From Lachnospiraceae bacterium AF51-6-b8A (lineage in GTDB: Bacteria; Bacillota; Clostridia; Lachnospirales; Lachnospiraceae): a stretch of 64,000 nucleotides of DNA. The notes below the pieces were generated by a model. That model saw only the letters and a program-made list of their open reading frames with translations. It was not told the DNA's origin and made no database searches. How positions within the stretch are numbered: the stretch's first letter is position 1; each line of letters opens with the position of its first letter. Both the position numbers and the translations under genes were made by a program. Positions 25,350 through 36,380 of the stretch are shown piece by piece. Where the stretch lies: contig JAQCZH010000005.1 of the NCBI GenBank assembly GCA_027682585.1, positions 1,910-65,909 on the forward strand, read 5' to 3'.

Positions 25350-26030
25350 ATGGCCCAGGAATTAGTTGAGAAATTACAGGTACAGAAGGCGTTTACCATC
25401 CCGATCTTCGGAGGAATTGACATCTATGAGTCCCTCCTGATCACATGGGTGGTTATGGCGATTCTGATCGTTCTGTCCCTATGGCTGACCAGTCGCATGT
25501 CCGTGGAGCATCCATCCTCAAAACAGCTCTTTATAGAAAGCGCTGTGACCTGGCTGGACAATTTCGTCAAGGGTATGCTGGGCGAGGGGGCGGCGGAATA
25601 TTCGACCTACCTGGAGACGATCCTTCTCTATATCGGTCTCTCCAATATTATCGGTTTGCTGGGACTCAAGCCGCCCACTAAGGATTTGAGCGTCACGATT
25701 GCGCTTGCGGCCATGTCCATTGTTCTAATTGAGGCGGCAGGCATTCGGAAGAAGGGCGTGGGCGGATGGCTCAGGGCTTTCGCAAAGCCCATCGCCATCA
25801 TTACGCCCATCAATATTCTGGAGGTCTTTATCCGGCCTCTTTCCCTGTGCATGCGACTCTTCGGCAATGTCCTCGGCTCCTATGTTATCATGGAGATCAT
25901 CGAGTACATCGTGCCGGTGGGGCTTCCTCTGATCTTCAGTGCCTATTTTGATATCTTCGACGGCTTTATTCAGGCCTATGTGTTTGTTTTCCTGACCTCT
26001 TTATTTATTGCAGAGGCAGTCGAGGATTAG
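25350..26030 (+). CDS. atpB: ATP synthase F0 subunit a
   Basis: A 226-residue membrane protein with about five to six transmembrane helices. The essential Arg of the ion channel is in SLCMRLFGNVLGS (helix near residue 170), and the last helix region YVFVFLTSLFIAEAVED matches the family C-terminus. It forms the half-channels through which ions reach the c-ring. I chose ATG 25350, with AAGGGAG 6-7 bases upstream. No atpI precedes it. The gap to atpE (26031-26258, 228 bases) contains no gene. Confidence 0.93.
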   Translation: MAQELVEKLQVQKAFTIPIFGGIDIYESLLITWVVMAILIVLSLWLTSRMSVEHPSSKQLFIESAVTWLDNFVKGMLGEGAAEYSTYLETILLYIGLSNIIGLLGLKPPTKDLSVTIALAAMSIVLIEAAGIRKKGVGGWLRAFAKPIAIITPINILEVFIRPLSLCMRLFGNVLGSYVIMEIIEYIVPVGLPLIFSAYFDIFDGFIQAYVFVFLTSLFIAEAVED

Positions 26031-26258
26031 TACGGGAATCCCGGACGCGGGATCAGGATCCTCAAGCGGGAACGATCTTTGTGTTGAGAGCATTGGATGT
26101 CTGAACAGGGAGTTGAGATTTGCAGGTGGGAGAACAAGATGGCGAAAGTCATGAATAAAGATAATAGCGGCGAAGGCCGATATTATAGAGCCCTTAGGGG
26201 CATTTGAGAGTGGAATTCGTTCCAAAACCAATTTTCTGGATTTCAGGAGGAAAAAATC

Positions 26259-26480
26259 ATGAGTGTTACAGCAATCGGAGCAGGTATTGCAGCTATTGCA
26301 TGCATCGGTGCCGGTCTTGGAATCGGTATTGCAACCGGCCACGCAGCGGACGCAATTGCAAGACAGCCTGAGGCTGACAAGAAGATTCAGTCGAATCTGA
26401 TCCTGGGAGCCGCGCTGTCCGAGGCGACCGCAATCTACGGCTTCGTATTAGGCATCCTGATTATTTTCATGCTGGGTTAA
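26259..26480 (+). CDS. atpE: ATP synthase F0 subunit c
   Basis: A 73-residue proteolipid of two transmembrane helices joined by the polar loop ARQPEAD. The ion-binding carboxylate is the Glu in ALSEATAIYG. At positions where Na+-type rings carry Gln (helix 1) and Ser (after the Glu), this protein has Ile (GLGIGIATG) and Ala, so it should be proton-binding. AGGAGGAAAAA precedes the ATG. Confidence 0.96.
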   Translation: MSVTAIGAGIAAIACIGAGLGIGIATGHAADAIARQPEADKKIQSNLILGAALSEATAIYGFVLGILIIFMLG

Positions 26481-26546
26481 TCCGCGCAGGAAAGGCGCCT
26501 GCGGGGAGGGAACCGCGGATGGGGAAGCAGCAAGTTAGGAGAAGCA

Positions 26547-27014
26547 ATGTTACACATCGATTTGACAGTTCTGTGGGTCGTCATTGATCTTATCATCCTC
26601 TATTTCATTCTGAAGAAGTTTCTCTTCGGGCGGGTGCGCGATGTCATAGCCAAGCGTGAGGAGCAGATCAGGAAGTCCTATGATGATGCAGCCAGCGTCA
26701 AGGCGGATGCCCAGGCTCTGCATGAGAAATATGAGGCTCAGCAGCAGACGGCTCAGGCGGATGCGGCCAGCATCCGCACCGAGGCGATCAAAAAAGCCAA
26801 TGCCGAATATGACCGCATCCTGAGTGAAGCCAGCGACCGCTCTGATCAGATGATTGCAGAGGCGCAGAAGAAGGCCAGAGCTGCGGCTGAGATTGAGCGC
26901 CGTGAGGCAGAAGAGAAGATCACCGATCTGGTCAAAGACGCTGCGGCCAAGCTGGTGGAATCTCAGACCGATGAGCAGATGTATGATGCCTTCCTGAAGG
27001 AAGTGGAGAAATAA
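26547..27014 (+). CDS. atpF: ATP synthase F0 subunit b
   Basis: A 155-residue peripheral-stalk protein: one N-terminal transmembrane helix (about 6-24), then a long charged Ala/Glu/Lys-rich helix predicted to form the right-handed coiled coil of the b dimer. The C-terminal part (KITDLVKDAAAKLVESQ) normally contacts subunit delta. Here no atpH follows: the next gene, atpA, begins at the base after the stop and carries a delta-like N-terminal extension. Length is normal, so this is not a b-delta fusion as in mycobacteria. Confidence 0.93.
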   Translation: MLHIDLTVLWVVIDLIILYFILKKFLFGRVRDVIAKREEQIRKSYDDAASVKADAQALHEKYEAQQQTAQADAASIRTEAIKKANAEYDRILSEASDRSDQMIAEAQKKARAAAEIERREAEEKITDLVKDAAAKLVESQTDEQMYDAFLKEVEK

Positions 27015-28811
27015 ATGAACGAGACCAATACAAGGGATGTGAGCACGATGCTTCAGGCCAAGCTGCGGTGTGTGACACCGCCTTCAGAGAAGCAGATTGC
27101 CCAGTTCAAGGAGTTTTTATCAAAGCGCTATCATACTGCCAGTGCGGCGGATGTAGATCTGACCGTTGAGACAGATCCCTCGGTCGGCGGAGGTTTCATC
27201 CTGGCTGTGGGCTCCGATGAGTTTGACTGGTCTACCAGAGGCAGAGAGCGCCAGTTTGAAGACCAGATTGACGAAGCGCGTCAGAGAGCCGCCCGCAATG
27301 CGGACCAGGGAAAGATTGTATCCATCATGCAGGCGGCTGTGGAGGAGTTCCACCTGGCGGCCAAGGCCTCCGAGGTAGGGACGGTTGAGACCGTGGGCGA
27401 CGGAATTGTCACCATCAGCGGTTTTGATCATGTCCAGTATGGAGAGATTGTCCTCTTTGACAATGGCGTCAAGGGTATGATTCAGGATATCAAGTCCGAC
27501 GGAGTCGGAGCCATCCTCTTTGATCAGGAGGGGACGATCGGTGAAGGTAGCCATGTGACCGGGACCGGCAAGCGGGCGGGAATGCCCGTCTCTGACGCTT
27601 ACCTGGGGCGTGTTGTGGACGCGCTTGGCAATCCTATTGACGGCGGAGTCGCGATTAAGGCATCGGATTACCGCCCGATTGAGAATGAAGCTCCCGGCAT
27701 CATTGACCGGCAGCCGGTTAATGTTCCGCTACAGACCGGTATTCTGGCCATTGACTCTATGTTTCCCATCGGCCGAGGCCAGCGTGAGTTGATTATCGGC
27801 GATCGGCAGACTGGTAAGACGGCGATTGCGACGGACACCATTCTCAACCAGAAGGGCAAGAACTGTATCTGCATCTATGTGGCGATCGGACAGAAGTCAT
27901 CGACGATTGCGGGAATCGTCAATACCTTAAAGGCGCATGACGCTATGGATTATTCTGTCGTTGTCGCCTCCACGGCGTCGGATCCGGCACCTCTGCAGTA
28001 TGTCGCCCCCTATTCCGCAACTGCCCTGGCAGAGTATTTTATGCACAAGGGCAGGGATGTACTGATTGTCTATGATGATCTGTCCAAGCACGCGGTTGCC
28101 TATCGGGCTCTGTCCCTGCTTCTGGGACGGTCTCCTGGGCGCGAGGCGTATCCAGGCGACGTCTTCTACCTGCACTCCAGATTGCTGGAGCGCTGTGCCC
28201 GTCTCTCTGAGGAGTTGGGAGGCGGATCCATTACGGCTCTGCCCATTATTGAGACCCAGGATGGAGATGTATCCGCCTATATTCCGACCAATGTGATTTC
28301 TATTACAGACGGTCAGATTTTCCTGGAGCAGGATCTTTTCTTCGAGGGGCAGCGCCCTGCCGTCAATGTCGGACTGTCTGTATCCCGTGTGGGCGGCGCC
28401 GCACAGACCAAGGCCATGAAGAAGGCCGCCGGTTCCCTGCGTATTGATCTGGCGCAGTACCGTGAGATGCAGGTTTTCACCCAGTTCTCTTCCGATCTGG
28501 ACGAGGCGACTAAGAATCAGCTGGCGCAGGGGGCAGTCCTCATGGAATTGCTCAAGCAGCCTCTGGGAGCTCCTCTGTCCGTGAGCGATCAGGTCATCAG
28601 TCTTCTGGTCGCTGAGAACAGGAAAATGATTCATGTGCCGGTCAGGGAGGTGAAGGAGTATCAGAGACAGCTCTTGGCCTTCTTTGCCGACAGGCATCCG
28701 GAAATCGCGGGAGAGATTGATAAGAGCGGCCGTCTGACAGATGTCCTGACACAGGCTGTCTTGGAAGCCGCGGATGAGTTCGCTCCCTTATATGAGAAGG
28801 CCCAGGCTTAA
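27015..28811 (+). CDS. atpA: ATP synthase F1 subunit alpha with an N-terminal delta-like domain
   Basis: A 598-residue protein; ordinary alpha subunits have about 500-515. Residues from about 100 on are a normal alpha: VGTVETVGDGI, P-loop GDRQTGKTA near 262, and the Arg finger in SVSRVGG. Residues 1-97 do not belong to alpha but resemble the C-terminal domain of delta (OSCP): a TPPSEKQIAQFKEFLSKRY helix, then VDLTVETDPSVGGGFILAVG with the Asp-Pro-Ser-x-x-Gly-Gly-Phe signature, and FDWSTRGRERQFED matching the family's 'D-x-S-x-x-x-R-L' end. The operon has no atpH, so a delta remnant has apparently fused to alpha. A Met at 105 (27327) could serve as an internal start for an alpha of nearly usual length; only a weak GGGAAAG lies before it. 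The start at 27015 has GGAAGTGGAG upstream, inside atpF. Confidence 0.93.
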   Translation: MNETNTRDVSTMLQAKLRCVTPPSEKQIAQFKEFLSKRYHTASAADVDLTVETDPSVGGGFILAVGSDEFDWSTRGRERQFEDQIDEARQRAARNADQGKIVSIMQAAVEEFHLAAKASEVGTVETVGDGIVTISGFDHVQYGEIVLFDNGVKGMIQDIKSDGVGAILFDQEGTIGEGSHVTGTGKRAGMPVSDAYLGRVVDALGNPIDGGVAIKASDYRPIENEAPGIIDRQPVNVPLQTGILAIDSMFPIGRGQRELIIGDRQTGKTAIATDTILNQKGKNCICIYVAIGQKSSTIAGIVNTLKAHDAMDYSVVVASTASDPAPLQYVAPYSATALAEYFMHKGRDVLIVYDDLSKHAVAYRALSLLLGRSPGREAYPGDVFYLHSRLLERCARLSEELGGGSITALPIIETQDGDVSAYIPTNVISITDGQIFLEQDLFFEGQRPAVNVGLSVSRVGGAAQTKAMKKAAGSLRIDLAQYREMQVFTQFSSDLDEATKNQLAQGAVLMELLKQPLGAPLSVSDQVISLLVAENRKMIHVPVREVKEYQRQLLAFFADRHPEIAGEIDKSGRLTDVLTQAVLEAADEFAPLYEKAQA

Positions 28812-28844
28812 GAACCGGGCATTGAATGAGTACAGAGGAATTTC

Positions 28845-31185
<2,341 letters not shown>

Positions 31186-31268
31186 GAGACAGGATACAGG
31201 GGGATAAAGCCGGCCGGGATATTACCTGTGCCGGGCAGGGCATGTCAAGCTGCGCAAGGAGTCTATCT

Positions 31269-31688
31269 ATGGCTGATCAGGCAACCTTCTTTCTGCGCGT
31301 GATTGCGTCAGACAAAAAATTTTATCATGACCAGGCGGAGGCTCTGGTCGTACAGACCGTGGACGGACAGCAGGAATTTCTGGCTCACCACAGCCAGGCC
31401 ATCCTGGCTATTTCTCCCGGAGAGCTTAGAATCCGCACCAGAGATGGGGAGTGGATTGATGTTGTGGCCGGTTATGGCTCCATGGTTTTCGCCAATAATA
31501 GGGCCATGGTTTTAGTGGATACCTGTGAGACGGAGGAAGAACTGGATGCCCGAAGAGCGGAGGAGGCTCTGGAGCGAGCCAGGGAGCGCCTGCGTCAGCA
31601 GCAGAGTCAGAGGGAGTACCATATGACCCAGGCGGCTATGGCCAGAGCTCTCTCCAGACTCAAATTCAAGGGCAAGGAGATGCACTGA
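31269..31688 (+). CDS. atpC: ATP synthase F1 subunit epsilon
   Basis: A 139-residue subunit: an N-terminal beta-sandwich (FFLRVIASDKKFY..., ending GSMVFANN) and a C-terminal pair of helices (EEALERARERLRQQQ) that can extend to inhibit ATP hydrolysis. I chose ATG 31269 because AAGGAG lies 8 bases upstream. Last gene of the operon atpB-E-F-A-G-D-C. Confidence 0.92.
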   Translation: MADQATFFLRVIASDKKFYHDQAEALVVQTVDGQQEFLAHHSQAILAISPGELRIRTRDGEWIDVVAGYGSMVFANNRAMVLVDTCETEEELDARRAEEALERARERLRQQQSQREYHMTQAAMARALSRLKFKGKEMH

Positions 31689-32067
31689 GAAGCGATATCG
31701 CGAAAGCGTGTTCTTTCGGGACACTCTCTCAGCCGATTTTGGCGATACATATTTTTGAATTTTAATACAGAGATATGGGCTTTCTGTCAGATAATGGATA
31801 CGCTTTTTCGTGAGTGTTTCATTGCCATGAAGGCTCTATGTCACATGTTGAGGCGAGTTCCTGCGGGAACCCGCTCTTTTTATATTTTTCAAGTCTCAAG
31901 TCTGCCCGTGGTTCTGTCCATGTTGGAAGTTAGCAGGTATATCTGCGAGAGTCCTGGAAGTTTCGCCTTGCTCTCGATCCTGTCTGTATTTTAAGGGCAA
32001 GGAGGGAAGGCAGCCAGAGAGAAGGCATGGCAGACAGGGAAAGGAGGGGCCGGGAGAAAGAAAAAGA
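31689..32067 (+). other. intergenic region without a supported gene
   Basis: About 380 bases between atpC and the marR promoter. There is a 6-base-pair hairpin just after atpC (CGAAAG/CTTTCG) without a convincing T-run. I see no gene, RNA or repeat that I can support. Confidence 0.5.
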
Positions 32068-32096
32068 TTGACAGTGCCAGCTGGATTTTTTACAAT
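32068..32096 (+). promoter_or_regulatory. sigma-A promoter of the marR-ABC operon
   Basis: TTGACA (32068-32073), 17-base spacer, TACAAT (32091-32096). Near consensus. Confidence 0.8.
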
Positions 32097-32099
32097 ATA

Positions 32100-32143
32100 G
32101 TTCGAAAGTGAACAGTTCAGAATCGAACAGTTCATAACTGAAT
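32100..32143 (+). promoter_or_regulatory. three tandem MarR operator palindromes
   Basis: GTTC-N6-GAAC at 32100-32113 and 32115-32128, and GTTC-N6-GAAT at 32130-32143, each separated by a single A, so the period is 15 bases. They start 4 bases after the -10 and cover the transcription start and leader up to about 20 bases before the gene. Repression by the MarR product bound here is the obvious model. Confidence 0.75.
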
Positions 32144-32164
32144 GATTTATGAGGAGAGCGTTTC

Positions 32165-32614
32165 ATGTGTGATCCAAGAGAAGAACAGCATCTGGGCCTG
32201 GCGATTTACCGGCTGTCCAAGCAGATTCGGGATGAGATGCAGCGGGCTGATGCCAGGGATCAGATTCCCCAGGAGATTGCCAAGTGCGGTTGGATGATTG
32301 GTTTGATCGCCAGGAGCGAGGAGGACATCTATCAGAAAGACCTGGAGTCTATGATTCCTCTGGCCAAGTCGACGATTACCGGTATGGTTCAGACCCTGGA
32401 ACGAGCCGGGTTGCTGCAGAGGATTTCTGTCGAGCGGGACGCCCGCCTGAAGAAGATTGTTCTGACCGAGCGGGGGCAGGCCTTCCAGAGACGGTCGCTG
32501 GAACATTTCAGGAGATTGGAGAGCAAGCTTCGTGCCGGGATTTCTCCGGAGGATATAGAGTGCTTCGCGCGAGTGATTGACAAGATGAACGAGAATTTTG
32601 AGGTGAATCTATGA
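32165..32614 (+). CDS. MarR-family transcriptional regulator
   Basis: A 149-residue winged-helix protein. The recognition helix region is MIPLAKSTITGMVQTLERAGLLQRI, followed by the wing VERDARLKKIVLTERG with the conserved Asp-x-R of MarR proteins. N- and C-terminal helices form the dimer interface. GAGGAGAG precedes the ATG. The gene overlaps the first exporter gene by 4 bases and is preceded by three operator palindromes, so it probably represses the exporter until a toxic ligand binds. Confidence 0.92.
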   Translation: MCDPREEQHLGLAIYRLSKQIRDEMQRADARDQIPQEIAKCGWMIGLIARSEEDIYQKDLESMIPLAKSTITGMVQTLERAGLLQRISVERDARLKKIVLTERGQAFQRRSLEHFRRLESKLRAGISPEDIECFARVIDKMNENFEVNL

Positions 32615-34368
32615 TTCGAAAGTTGGCAGAGCAGGTAAAAGAGTATAAGGGAGCTTCTATCGCTACCCCTCTCTTTATGCTCTTAGAGGTTGCGATGGAG
32701 ATGATGATCCCGCTGGAAATGGGGAATATCCTGGATAAAGGCGTCCAGGGAGGCAGTATGCAGGCTATTTTCTGCTTCGGGGGAGTGATGATTCTTATGG
32801 CTCTTATCGGCCTGTTCGCCGGTTTTGCCGGAGGCAAGTATGGAGCCAGGGCCTCTGCCGGTTTTGCCCGCAATCTCAGAGAGGCCCTTTTTCGCAAGAT
32901 TCAGACGTTTTCTTTTTCCAATATTGATCATTTCTCCACAGCTTCTCTGGTCACCCGGATGACCACGGATGTCACCAACCTGCAGAATGCGTATCAGATG
33001 CTTTTGCGCATGGCGGTTCGGGCGCCGGCCTCCATGATCGTCGCCATGATTATGGCCTTTTATATCAGTGCCAGACTGGCCAGCATTTACCTGGTAATCG
33101 TGCTGATTCTGGCTGTCTTCCTCATTGTGGTCATCTCGGTTGTGCGTCGGATTTTCAGCCGGGTCTTCAAGGAGTATGACAACTTAAATGAGTCTGTTCA
33201 GGAGAATATCACGGGAATCCGGGTGGTCAAGGCCTATGTCCGGGAGAGCATAGAAAAGGACATCTTCTCCAGGACGTCAGAGGCTCTGCGGAAGATGTTT
33301 GTCAAGGCGGAGTCCATTATTGCCACGGGGATACCGGCCATGTCGCTGGCGGCTTACAGTTCCATCCTTCTGATCTCCTGGTTCGGAGCCCATATGATCG
33401 TCTCTTCGGAGCTGACAACCGGCGAACTGGTCAGTCTCCTGGCCTATTCCATGAACATTCTCATGTCGCTGATGATGCTCTCCTTCGTCTTCGTCATGAT
33501 CACCATGTCCGCTGCATCTGCGGAGCGCGTTGTTGCAGTTTTGGATGAGGCGCCGGAGATCGTCAATCCCAGTGAACCTGTCATGGAGGTTCCGAACGGA
33601 GAGATCATCTTCGACCACGTCAATTTCGCCTATAAGAAGGAGGCCCAAAATTTTGTCCTCTCGGATGTGAATCTGACCATCCGTTCCGGAGAGACCATTG
33701 GAATCATGGGTGCGACCGGCTCGGCCAAGACCTCCTTCGTCAACCTGATTTCCCGTCTTTACGACATCTCGGAGGGAAGCCTTAAGGTGGGCGGTCACGA
33801 TGTCAGGGACTATGACCTCAAGGTCCTGCGAGATGCGGTGTCCGTTGTCCTTCAGAACAATGTTCTCTTTACCGGAACGATCGCGGAAAATCTTCGTTGG
33901 GGCAATAAGCAGGCCACGGAAGAAGAACTGAAACAGGCGGCTCGGATGGCTTGCGCGGATGAGTTCATTGACCGTTTTCCGGAAGGCTATGAGACTTTTA
34001 TTGAGCAGGGGGGAGCCAATGTCTCCGGCGGCCAGCGGCAGAGACTCTGTATTGCCAGGGCACTGCTGAAAAGGCCCCGCGTTCTGATTCTGGATGATTC
34101 TACCTCCGCCGTTGACACCGCGACGGATGCCAGGATCCGCAGGGCCTTCCGGGAGGATATTCCAGATACGACCAAGATCATTATCTCCCAGCGTGTCTCT
34201 TCTGTCCAGGATGCCGACCGCATTATCATTATGGATGAGGGAAGAATTGACGCTTTTGACACGCCGGAGAATCTCTTAAAGAGCAATGATATTTATCGTG
34301 ATATCTATGAGGCCCAGACCCAGGGAGGCAGCGGGGACTTCGATGAGAACGGAGGTGAGGATTCATGA
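32611..34368 (+). CDS. ABC exporter half-transporter A (degenerate nucleotide site)
   Basis: A 585-residue protein: six transmembrane helices (about 15-300) and an ATPase domain (about 335-575). Walker A reads GATGSAKTS, with Ala in place of the last conserved Gly. The signature ANVSGGQRQRL is intact. Walker B is LILDDSTSAVD, with Asp replacing the catalytic Glu, and the switch His is Gln (ISQRVSS). This is the pattern of the TM287-like half of heterodimeric exporters, which forms the non-hydrolysing site. It overlaps both marR and the partner gene by 4 bases. The complex probably expels drugs or lipophilic compounds. Confidence 0.92.
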   Translation: MIRKLAEQVKEYKGASIATPLFMLLEVAMEMMIPLEMGNILDKGVQGGSMQAIFCFGGVMILMALIGLFAGFAGGKYGARASAGFARNLREALFRKIQTFSFSNIDHFSTASLVTRMTTDVTNLQNAYQMLLRMAVRAPASMIVAMIMAFYISARLASIYLVIVLILAVFLIVVISVVRRIFSRVFKEYDNLNESVQENITGIRVVKAYVRESIEKDIFSRTSEALRKMFVKAESIIATGIPAMSLAAYSSILLISWFGAHMIVSSELTTGELVSLLAYSMNILMSLMMLSFVFVMITMSAASAERVVAVLDEAPEIVNPSEPVMEVPNGEIIFDHVNFAYKKEAQNFVLSDVNLTIRSGETIGIMGATGSAKTSFVNLISRLYDISEGSLKVGGHDVRDYDLKVLRDAVSVVLQNNVLFTGTIAENLRWGNKQATEEELKQAARMACADEFIDRFPEGYETFIEQGGANVSGGQRQRLCIARALLKRPRVLILDDSTSAVDTATDARIRRAFREDIPDTTKIIISQRVSSVQDADRIIIMDEGRIDAFDTPENLLKSNDIYRDIYEAQTQGGSGDFDENGGEDS

Positions 34369-36278
34369 CAAGACCAGCGAAAACCGGTGTGTCTGCTGAG
34401 AACATCAGGACAAATCTGGCTGCTGTCAGGCGCCTGATGAAATTTTTGTTTGTGAGTTATCCTGTTCATCTGCTGATCGTACTGGCCTGTATTTTTCTGA
34501 ATGTCTTTGCCAATGTGCAGGGAAATCTTTTTATTCAGACCCTGATTGACAGTTATATTCTGCCCCTGACCAGGCAGGTATCCGCGGGACAGGCGGCGGA
34601 TTTCGGTCCGCTTTTAGCCGCTATGGGCAAGGTGGCAGGCTTTTACGGGATCGGGATTGCTGCTATTTTAATCCAGGGCCTGGTGATGGCGCGGGTTACG
34701 CAGGGAATGATGGACAAGGTTCGCCGTATGCTCTTTACCCATATGGAAGATCTGCCGATTCGTTATTTTGATTCCCATGGTCATGGCGATATCATGTCAG
34801 TCTACACCAATGATGTCGATACTCTGCGGCAGATGATCTCTCAGTCGATTCCCCAGATGATCAGTTCTTCGATTACCATTGCGGCAACGCTGATTTCCAT
34901 GATTATCCTCTCTGTCCCGCTGACTCTGGTTACCCTGTCTATGGTCGCCTTGATGCTCTTTGTGACCGGAAAGCTGACGGGCCAGTCCAGCAAGTACTAT
35001 GGAGCTCAGCAGAGGGATATCGCCAGAGTCAACGCCCATATTGAGGAGTATATGAGCGGACAGAAGGTGGTTCAGGTCTTCAATCATGAGGAGGAGGCCA
35101 TTGAACGATTTGTCGAGCTCAATGACCAGCTTTTTCATTCTGCAGACAATGCCAATAAATTCGCCAATATCATCATGCCCATCAATGGACAGCTCGGGAA
35201 TGTTTCTTATGTCCTGTCCGCAGTGGTCGGCGGTCTTCTGGCCATGCGGGGACTGGCCGGAATGACCCTGGGCAAGCTGGCTTCTTTCCTGACCTTTAAC
35301 CGATCCTTTACCATGCCCATCAACCAGGTCTCCATGCAGATGAATTTTATCGTCATGGCCATGGCGGGAGCGACCCGTATCTTTGCCATGCTGGACGAGG
35401 AGAAGGAGAGGGATGAAGGATATGTCACTCTGGTAAATGCCCGTGAGGACGAGAATGGCAATCCTGTAGAGAGTACAGAGAGAACCGGCCGCTGGGCCTG
35501 GAGACATTTTCACAGGGATGAGGGGACGACGACCTACACCTGGCAGAACGGCCATGTGACCTTCGAGAAGGTCAACTTCGCTTATCTTCCAGACAAGCAG
35601 GTCCTCTACAACATTGATATGTTCGCCGAGAAGGGACAGAAGCTGGCTTTTGTTGGAGCTACCGGTGCCGGCAAGACGACTATCTTAAATCTGCTGAATC
35701 GCTTCTATGATATTGAGGACGGCAAAATCCGCATTGACGGAATCAATGTCAATAAGATTAAGAAGGATGATCTGCGCCACTCCATGGGCTACGTTCTGCA
35801 GGATACACATCTCTTTACCGGAAGCATCGCCGACAACATTCGTTTCGGCAAACTGGACGCCAGCATGGAGGAAGTGGTCGCGGCAGCCAGGCTGGCCAAT
35901 GCGGACGGTTTTATCCGTCGTCTGCCCGAGGGTTACGATACCGTGATCTCCGGAGACGGCGGCAACCTCTCCCAGGGACAGAGGCAGCTTTTGGCCATCG
36001 CCAGGGCGGCCATCTATAATCCCCCTGTTCTGGTCTTAGACGAGGCGACCTCTTCTATTGATACACATACGGAGAAACTGGTGCAGAATGGTCTGGATGC
36101 GCTGATGAAGGGGAGAACCTCTTTCGTCATTGCCCACCGCCTGTCGACGATTCAGAATGCGGACTGCATCATGGTGATGGAACAGGGGCATATTATTGAG
36201 AGGGGCAGCCATGAGGAATTGATTCGCCAGCATGGCAAGTACTATCAGCTCTATACGGGAAAGATTGTCAATGACTGA
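34365..36278 (+). CDS. ABC exporter half-transporter B (catalytic Walker motifs)
   Basis: A 637-residue partner of the preceding gene. Six transmembrane helices (about 30-330), then an insertion (about 345-400, charged and Trp-containing) before the ATPase domain. Walker A GATGAGKTT, Walker B VLVLDEATSSID with the catalytic Glu, and switch His in IAHRLST are all intact; the signature reads GNLSQGQRQ. In heterodimeric exporters this half is TM288-like, with the degenerate signature that completes the other half's poor site. The operon ends here; the next gene begins after 102 bases. Confidence 0.92.
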   Translation: MTRPAKTGVSAENIRTNLAAVRRLMKFLFVSYPVHLLIVLACIFLNVFANVQGNLFIQTLIDSYILPLTRQVSAGQAADFGPLLAAMGKVAGFYGIGIAAILIQGLVMARVTQGMMDKVRRMLFTHMEDLPIRYFDSHGHGDIMSVYTNDVDTLRQMISQSIPQMISSSITIAATLISMIILSVPLTLVTLSMVALMLFVTGKLTGQSSKYYGAQQRDIARVNAHIEEYMSGQKVVQVFNHEEEAIERFVELNDQLFHSADNANKFANIIMPINGQLGNVSYVLSAVVGGLLAMRGLAGMTLGKLASFLTFNRSFTMPINQVSMQMNFIVMAMAGATRIFAMLDEEKERDEGYVTLVNAREDENGNPVESTERTGRWAWRHFHRDEGTTTYTWQNGHVTFEKVNFAYLPDKQVLYNIDMFAEKGQKLAFVGATGAGKTTILNLLNRFYDIEDGKIRIDGINVNKIKKDDLRHSMGYVLQDTHLFTGSIADNIRFGKLDASMEEVVAAARLANADGFIRRLPEGYDTVISGDGGNLSQGQRQLLAIARAAIYNPPVLVLDEATSSIDTHTEKLVQNGLDALMKGRTSFVIAHRLSTIQNADCIMVMEQGHIIERGSHEELIRQHGKYYQLYTGKIVND

Positions 36279-36380
36279 GAAAGAATCTTAAGAAAACCTT
36301 AAAACATAGAAATCCTTTTTCTTTTTGTCAGAACTATGTTACAGTGTTGGGGAATTTTTAGGAAAGAGAGGACCCTATTT

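Noticed and set aside
31755..31994. 79-residue open frame after atpC
   Set aside because: No ribosome-binding site, mixed low-complexity composition and no recognisable motif; more likely chance in an intergenic region.
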